From Promethearchaeota archaeon (GTDB taxonomy: Archaea > Asgardarchaeota > Lokiarchaeia > Sigyniarchaeales > SOKP01), in assembly GCA_019058295.1 (NCBI GenBank), contig JAHPZI010000007.1, forward strand, positions 47,465 through 111,464: a stretch of 64,000 bases of DNA, in the 5' to 3' direction. Below, in pieces: positions 59,169 through 64,000 of this stretch. Below the pieces are notes generated by a model. It was not told where the DNA came from. It was given only the letters and a program-made list of their open reading frames with translations, and made no database searches. The first letter of the stretch is position 1; the number at the start of each line of letters is the position of its first letter. The position numbers and the translations under genes are program-made.

Positions 59169-60398
59169 CTATAACTTCAGAGAGAAGACCGGATTTAACC
59201 GAGCAATTATATCACCAAGGTCTAATTGGAGTGTTTTTAAAACAATATCTCTCCCTCTATATTCATATTGAATTTCTCGGACATTTCTAATTATTTTTAG
59301 TCTATTTTTAATCATTAATTCGCAAACAAAATACCGTTGATCCTTGTATTCTAATACTTTTTTAACATTTTTTATAGTTGGAAATCTATATCCGGCTCCA
59401 TGTGGTAAGATATTCGCTGATTCTAATATGTCTTTAATTCCTAAATTATCTATTCTTTCTAAAAAATTAAGATTTTTTAAATTTGTTTCTGAGAGATTTT
59501 TTTTCCCTCTAAACAAGTAAGCAGAGATATCAGCTCTAAGCGCAGTAGGAAAAATGTCTGAATTAATAAATTCGCAATTTATATCGGTACAATTACTTCC
59601 TAAATATATATTGTTATAATCCATTAGGAACTGGTGAGGTTGATTACAAATATTTCTATAGCTACCAAAAATCTTCTTAGCAATAATCTCTCTTTTGGCT
59701 TTAGAAAATTCAATTGCTTTTTTATTAAAATTAAGATATTCTTTTGCCTTTGAATCAATTAGAATATATTGCTTTCCAAATTTTGTAATTTCTTCAATTG
59801 CAGAATCTTTTAAAGTTCGAGATTTATCAATATATAATCCCAAACCATGTTTATCATCGGAAAATTCTATAGCTGAACCATGAATAAAAAAGATATACGG
59901 AGGTAAAGATATATCCGTTAAATTTTTAGTTTCAAAACAGCTAATAAAATGATTGCTGACATCATAATCCCAGTCTAATAATATATCATTATGATATAGC
60001 TCGGATCCCTTTATCTCATCAATTCTTTTAATAATATCATAAACTTCAGGAACTTCTTCTAAACCGCCAACTAAAATTCCGCAACAATTAGGTTTAACAT
60101 TTAAAAATATTATTTTATCCTTACCATTGCCCCAATTTAATTTACCTCCATATCCTATTCCAGAATTCCATCTAAAAACATTTCTTGAAATTGTTTCATC
60201 AGGAGATGATATAAAGGTTGCCTTTGGGTCAAAACCATATTTTTCTTGAATAAGATGAAGCATAGCTAAGCCATATTTCATATTTGCCTTACACAATTTC
60301 GAAGCGCCATCATTGAGACCCATGGAAAATATAAATGATTCTGCCCTGTTTAATAATTCTGCTCTTTGTAAGTTTGATACAATTGCGGTAGAGTCCAT
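59169..60398 (-). CDS. Divergent RtcB-like protein (tRNA-splicing ligase family, tentative)
   Basis: A 409-residue protein without strong similarity to a named family on inspection. It carries, in RtcB order, residues that can match the five key RtcB ligands: a cysteine in FLNVKPNCCGILVGG (Cys105/106), NHFI (His150), FFIHGSAIEF (His173), NQPHQFLM (His255) and LPHGAGYRF (His333, the guanylylated histidine in RtcB). Between them FPTALRADISAYLFRG resembles the RtcB P-G-S-x-x-x-x-S-Y region. Spacings from the second ligand on are close to RtcB; the N-terminus is ~60 residues shorter. R of GAGR is Tyr. It lies divergently from an unknown gene and an NTPase. It may be an RNA ligase paralog or a catalytically altered relative. 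Confidence 0.5.
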   Translation of the reverse strand: MDSTAIVSNLQRAELLNRAESFIFSMGLNDGASKLCKANMKYGLAMLHLIQEKYGFDPKATFISSPDETISRNVFRWNSGIGYGGKLNWGNGKDKIIFLNVKPNCCGILVGGLEEVPEVYDIIKRIDEIKGSELYHNDILLDWDYDVSNHFISCFETKNLTDISLPPYIFFIHGSAIEFSDDKHGLGLYIDKSRTLKDSAIEEITKFGKQYILIDSKAKEYLNFNKKAIEFSKAKREIIAKKIFGSYRNICNQPHQFLMDYNNIYLGSNCTDINCEFINSDIFPTALRADISAYLFRGKKNLSETNLKNLNFLERIDNLGIKDILESANILPHGAGYRFPTIKNVKKVLEYKDQRYFVCELMIKNRLKIIRNVREIQYEYRGRDIVLKTLQLDLGDIIARLNPVFSLKL

Positions 60399-60531
60399 TA
60401 TTAATAAGAAAATTCTTTATGTAAAGACTAAGATTCCATATGAAAATATTAATATATATTATTAATGATTTATAAATAATTGAGATTATCCTATAATCCC
60501 TACCGAAAATTACATTTTTATTATTATTCCA

Positions 60532-61170
60532 ATGAGCCAAGAAGATAATATTGTATTATACGATACTTCCAAGGAAATAAAAATTAACGGGAATTTTAAT
60601 GGTTCTATAATCTCCGTAGAGAGAGAGATGAATTCCATAATTCTTTCAGATAATATTCAAATTTCTGATCAAATTAGGATTTCGGAAGGATTAATGATAG
60701 GTTTTGAAGATATGTATAATGAAAAAGTTGCTTTTTCAAGAAAATCTGAATTCATCTGGAACAATTTAGAGGAATGTACATTAGAATATGTTGTATTAAT
60801 CCCAAAAGAGCTGATGGATCAATATGATGAATCGCAATTTTCAGACTCGTTTCCTTTTACAATAAATATGCTTCACACAGCAGGATTATATTTTGATGAT
60901 TCTGAATATAATTTTAAAATTGATCACTTAGATTTCTTTAAAGGAGAAATAATAAAAAATCCAGTAAGCTTAATTTTCAACGGTTTAACTGTTGCTGACA
61001 GAGTGGCAATAGATCAAAGAGGGGATCCAGTTTTTTATGATTGCATTATTGTTGGAAGAGATCAAGATGATAATCTGAAAGTTTCTTACGATCCCTTTCT
61101 CAATGTTAAAATCGACGACAAAGTCGTAAAATATATTATAATTATTGGAATTGAAGAATTAAAACTGTAA
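60532..61170 (+). CDS. Unknown beta-rich protein
   Basis: I do not recognise this 212-residue protein. It is acidic and beta-rich with short strands (IILSDNIQISDQIRISEGL; ECTLEYVVLIPKEL; VKYIIIIGIEEL) and no membrane segment. The C-terminal ~70 residues repeat a strand-turn-strand pattern with Gly-Asp turns (DQRGDPVFYDCIIVGRDQDD). It lies 19 bp upstream of the P-loop NTPase on the same strand and 133 bp from the divergent RtcB-like gene, so the three may share a function. Confidence 0.55.
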   Translation: MSQEDNIVLYDTSKEIKINGNFNGSIISVEREMNSIILSDNIQISDQIRISEGLMIGFEDMYNEKVAFSRKSEFIWNNLEECTLEYVVLIPKELMDQYDESQFSDSFPFTINMLHTAGLYFDDSEYNFKIDHLDFFKGEIIKNPVSLIFNGLTVADRVAIDQRGDPVFYDCIIVGRDQDDNLKVSYDPFLNVKIDDKVVKYIIIIGIEELKL

Positions 61171-61189
61171 TAAGGATTAATAATAAAAA

Positions 61190-62428
61190 ATGCTTCTTTA
61201 TGAAAATAAAAAGGGGAAATTACTAACCTTTTTGAAGATTGGGTTAAATCCATTTAAGAAATTTGTAGCAACAGGTGAAATTAAAGAAAATATCGAATTA
61301 GCTGAATCTAGATTCGACCTAATCGAATCTATAAAAAAATTAATTGAAAATGAAAAGAATATCATTTTGCCAATAATCGGAGGTGTAGGAACTGGGAAGA
61401 CTCATCTTTTTTGGACATTGGAAAATAAATTACATTATCATAATACAGTATACATTTCATTAGAAAATGTTTATAGAAAATTTTATTACAATATCTATTC
61501 TGAATACATTGAAGAAATAGGTCCAGAAGTATTAAGATCCATAACAAATGAATTATGCAATAATTGGGGAAAATTCGAAAAAAAATTTGGCTTTTTTCAT
61601 ATAGCTGATATTGAGAAAGTAAAGAAAATTGCGTTTGAAAGATTGAGCTCGCAGAATTTTGAAGATATAATTGCCCTGAATGATATAATCAACGCAATTA
61701 CAACACATCAATTGGATCCCTGGAAAAAAGTAGAAGCTGAAAGATGGTTATTAGGAGAATTAATGGATTCTAGAGAACTTTCTCATATTAATTTACAATA
61801 TGATCTTAGAAAAAGTTCTTATGCTTATACGGTCTTAAAGATAATAATTGAAAATTCAAAATTAAAAAGCGTCTTATTTATTGATGATTTTGAAAAATTA
61901 ATTTCATTGATGAAACCTGATAAAGAATCTGAAGATATTTTTGAGCCAAATTGGTTATACGGCGAAATTACTAGTTCAGCTGATAAGTTATCGGCTGAAA
62001 AAATACTTGATAAAATTTTAAATTTACAAACAATAGAAGGATTAAATATTATAATCACTCTAAAATCAGTTGATGCCTTAGAAGAAATAAAAACTCTTGT
62101 TAAAGAAAGAGATATTAATTTATTATCAACCTTCAAAGAACCATTATTTTTATCAAATTTTAAAGAAGGTGATATATATGATTTTTATAAAAAAAATATT
62201 GAAGAATTTTTAATAACTATTAATTATCTTGATTTTCTTAAAGAAGATCCAAACACATATTACCCCCTGAATGAAAAGATTTTGAAAAATATATTTCATA
62301 AAACAAATGGAAATCCAAGAGAGATTATAAAATATTTAATACAAATATTTAATGATATTATATACTCACAAGAAAATCTAGAAGATATTATAAGTCGCTA
62401 CGAGAATCTAACGGTTTTTCAACAATAA
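61190..62428 (+). CDS. P-loop NTPase, AAA/ORC-STAND type
   Basis: A 412-residue ATPase. Walker A is PIIGGVGTGKTHLFW, Walker B is KSVLFIDDFEKLI, and a sensor-1-like strand is GLNIIITLKSVDAL. A C-terminal helical region with FHKTNGNPREIIKYLIQIF matches the G-N-P-R signature of ORC/Cdc6 and STAND ATPases. About 80 residues of helix (ERLSSQNFEDIIALNDIINA) are inserted between the Walker motifs. It is the second gene of a pair with the unknown protein at 60532. Its 3' end overlaps the HEAT-like gene on the other strand by 21 bases. It could be a remodelling ATPase or a defence/signal NTPase; its function is not settled. Confidence 0.75.
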   Translation: MLLYENKKGKLLTFLKIGLNPFKKFVATGEIKENIELAESRFDLIESIKKLIENEKNIILPIIGGVGTGKTHLFWTLENKLHYHNTVYISLENVYRKFYYNIYSEYIEEIGPEVLRSITNELCNNWGKFEKKFGFFHIADIEKVKKIAFERLSSQNFEDIIALNDIINAITTHQLDPWKKVEAERWLLGELMDSRELSHINLQYDLRKSSYAYTVLKIIIENSKLKSVLFIDDFEKLISLMKPDKESEDIFEPNWLYGEITSSADKLSAEKILDKILNLQTIEGLNIIITLKSVDALEEIKTLVKERDINLLSTFKEPLFLSNFKEGDIYDFYKKNIEEFLITINYLDFLKEDPNTYYPLNEKILKNIFHKTNGNPREIIKYLIQIFNDIIYSQENLEDIISRYENLTVFQQ

Positions 62429-63142
62429 TCTCTGATAATCATCAATTTCATTCAAAAACATTTCTTTAAAACTTACATCCCATTTGGAATCTAATATTAA
62501 GTTTCTTAATGATTCTAAACTATCTACTGAATTAAAATATATTAATAAAATTGAACGAATTCCTTTCTTATTCAAAATTTTATAATTTTCAAAAGAGTCT
62601 AACAAATCTACTAATATATTCTCATTTTTTATTGATTTTCTTAAAATATTTGTACTTAACTCCTCTAATTCAGAATTAGATGAATTTAAGATATATAATA
62701 TATTCTTTAGGAGAGATTTGGGGATGTTATTAATATAAGATAAAGCTTTAAGTGCATTTGTTTTAATAGGTGCATAATCTTCTTTTAAAGAATTTCCTAT
62801 GAGCTGTATTACTTCCTCTGATAAATCTGTATTCATAGAGATTTTTTTAAACGCCACTATTATCTCGTTTCGAATCCACCTGTCAGAATTATAAAATTCC
62901 TTTATTAAATAATCAATAAATTTAACATCTATTATTTTTAATTTACCTATTTCGCCCAAATCATAAACTAAGTTTATTTTTATTTGCTCATGAATTTCAA
63001 GATCAGTAATTTCTATAAAATATTTCAAAAATGTAATATGATTATATTGAGGATTTTTGCCAAGTTTGATTAAGAAATCATTAATTTCATCTGGATTATC
63101 TGAATCCTTAACATTTTTGAACTCTTTCTCTAGATTTTCCAT
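62408..63142 (-). CDS. HEAT-repeat-like helical protein
   Basis: A 244-residue all-helical protein. Several ~35-residue units of paired helices recur, e.g. IWRNEIIVAF-like (RWIRNEIIVAFKKISMN), APIKTNALKALSYINN and LEELSTNILRKSIKNENIL, which is the pattern of HEAT repeats as protein-binding scaffolds. There is no membrane segment or enzyme motif. It ends inside the 3' end of the NTPase gene (21-base tail-to-tail overlap). The SagB-type gene starts 50 bases upstream of it on the same strand, so those two may be co-transcribed. Confidence 0.65.
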   Translation of the reverse strand: MENLEKEFKNVKDSDNPDEINDFLIKLGKNPQYNHITFLKYFIEITDLEIHEQIKINLVYDLGEIGKLKIIDVKFIDYLIKEFYNSDRWIRNEIIVAFKKISMNTDLSEEVIQLIGNSLKEDYAPIKTNALKALSYINNIPKSLLKNILYILNSSNSELEELSTNILRKSIKNENILVDLLDSFENYKILNKKGIRSILLIYFNSVDSLESLRNLILDSKWDVSFKEMFLNEIDDYQRLLLKNR

Positions 63143-63191
63143 AATTTCTTCTATGTTTTAAGAATTAACGTCTATATTAAAAATTGGTTTA

Positions 63192-63938
63192 TTATTTTTT
63201 TCCAGCAACTCCAACATAAATTGCCGTTTCTTTTTTTCCATCAATCTCTAAGATATTATTCAATTCATTATCAAAAATTGCACCTATTGTACAAGCACCA
63301 AGCCCTAATGCTTCTGCAATCAGATAGAAATTCTGTCCAATATGACCACAATCCAAATAAATGTATCGATAGCAACGTTGTAAATATTTCCACTTTGATC
63401 TTTCGATTATAGCTGTGAATATAAAGTTAACAGCTGAATTGAACGCCATTCCTTGACCTAAGCATCCATCTGAAATCTGTCTTCTGAAATCTCCTTTCTT
63501 TAATAATTCTATTGAATGTTGAGGGATATTGTAGTGATATATTCCTTTCTCTAAACCTTCAATATTATTAACTATTGGATAAATCTCAATAGGATATAAT
63601 CCTCCTGCTGATGGCGTTGTTCTATAAGCAATATGAGGTGAGACTCGGGTAATTCCTGTCATCCCATATAAAAGTAAACTTAATTCATAAAGAGTTATTG
63701 GTATTTTGCCAAATTTTCTAGTGGATCTCCGATTTATTATTACATCCCAAAATCTTATATTTTCATTAAATTCTGGACTAGGTAATTTTATCTTATTTAA
63801 AGCCGCTTTATACTCTTTATAGGGTTCTGGTTTTTTTTCCCAATCCAAATAATGTCTCGGTAATTTACCGCGAACATACTTCGATTTTTGCTGGAAGGTA
63901 TCTCCATAATTATCAGGGTTTATTAAGTTTTCATTCAT
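63192..63938 (-). CDS. SagB-type nitroreductase family oxidoreductase
   Basis: A 248-residue FMN-dependent nitroreductase-fold protein of the SagB type. FMN/phosphate-binding segments: RRSTRKFGKIPITLYELSLL, TPSAGGLYPIEIY (the hallmark P-S-A-G-x-x-Y/H-P), and the C-terminal LIAEALGLGACTIGAIFDNEL. SagB enzymes oxidise azolines in peptide natural products, but archaeal stand-alone members have unknown substrates. No YcaO/cyclodehydratase or precursor peptide gene is visible in the window. The start ATG is 62 bp from the window end. Confidence 0.85.
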   Translation of the reverse strand: MNENLINPDNYGDTFQQKSKYVRGKLPRHYLDWEKKPEPYKEYKAALNKIKLPSPEFNENIRFWDVIINRRSTRKFGKIPITLYELSLLLYGMTGITRVSPHIAYRTTPSAGGLYPIEIYPIVNNIEGLEKGIYHYNIPQHSIELLKKGDFRRQISDGCLGQGMAFNSAVNFIFTAIIERSKWKYLQRCYRYIYLDCGHIGQNFYLIAEALGLGACTIGAIFDNELNNILEIDGKKETAIYVGVAGKK

Positions 63939-64000
63939 GTAGAATTTATTACTATTATGATTTAAAAAAATTCATATTATTATCTAAAATTATAAAAAAA

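Overview
The window is strongly A+T-rich, gene-dense DNA that reads as a chromosome segment of an Asgard archaeon, most likely Lokiarchaeia-like. Archaeal traits are an archaeal-type phosphopantetheine adenylyltransferase, formylmethanofuran dehydrogenase subunits, HdrA, a TrmB-type regulator, a PhoU/AbrB-type protein, a thiolase/HMG-CoA-synthase/DUF35 gene pair, and many genes with little or no leader. Eukaryote-like traits are a complete Ras-superfamily small GTPase, two Roadblock/LC7 proteins, several probable longin/Roadblock-like small proteins, and a VWA protein with two C4-H-C3 zinc fingers. The lineage is inferred from gene content only; there is no rRNA in the window.

Layout. 1-9.6 kb: the end of a double HdrA-like protein, a crotonase, an enolase-superfamily enzyme, two paralogous unknown proteins, a GNAT, and an HMG-CoA-synthase-like/DUF35 fusion (5' end broken by two stop codons) followed by its thiolase partner. 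9.7-17.6 kb: a TIGR04076-like protein, a MoxR ATPase with two paralogous VWA proteins (an antisense HAD gene lies between them), a divergent pair around a palindromic promoter (small membrane protein / AbrB-PhoU protein), the Ras-like GTPase, a DUF998-like membrane protein and CoaD. 17.8-23.8 kb: one giant gene encoding an extracellular beta-helix receptor with a cytoplasmic nitrilase domain. 24-30.4 kb: a glycyl radical enzyme and a minus-strand fwd operon (ferredoxin-fwdB-fwdD-fwdA). 30.7-37.2 kb: a longin-like protein, a DUF89 phosphatase, a B12-radical SAM enzyme, a zinc protein, a TrmB-like protein with a new C-terminal helical repeat, and an Sm-like protein. 37.4-45.4 kb: an MttB-family methyltransferase, a beta-oxidation operon (acyl-CoA dehydrogenase, crotonase, thiolase), a PHP/glycosidase fusion, an N-formylglutamate-amidohydrolase-like protein and a Lys/Asp repeat protein. 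45.6-49.2 kb: small regulatory-looking genes (winged helix, MBL hydrolase, longin-like, kleisin-like, two Roadblock proteins). 49.3-53.8 kb: a giant membrane-anchored surface protein with a basic cytoplasmic tail. 53.9-64 kb: M20 peptidase, VWA/zinc-finger protein, MetG, a tandem-ACT protein, a divergent RtcB-like protein, an unknown protein plus P-loop NTPase, a HEAT-like protein and a SagB-type oxidoreductase.

Metabolism: HdrA, Fwd, the MttB-family enzyme, acyl-CoA enzymes and a glycyl radical enzyme fit a strictly anaerobic life using a Wood-Ljungdahl-type C1 pathway together with degradation of organic acids or amino acids. I saw no tRNA, rRNA, CRISPR array, insertion sequence or prophage. 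The strongest candidates for undescribed biology are the beta-helix/TM/nitrilase receptor (17.8-23.8 kb), the VWA-(C4HC3)2 protein (55.3 kb), the RtcB-like/NTPase/HEAT neighbourhood (59.2-63.1 kb) and the PHP/GH-A fusion (42.3 kb).
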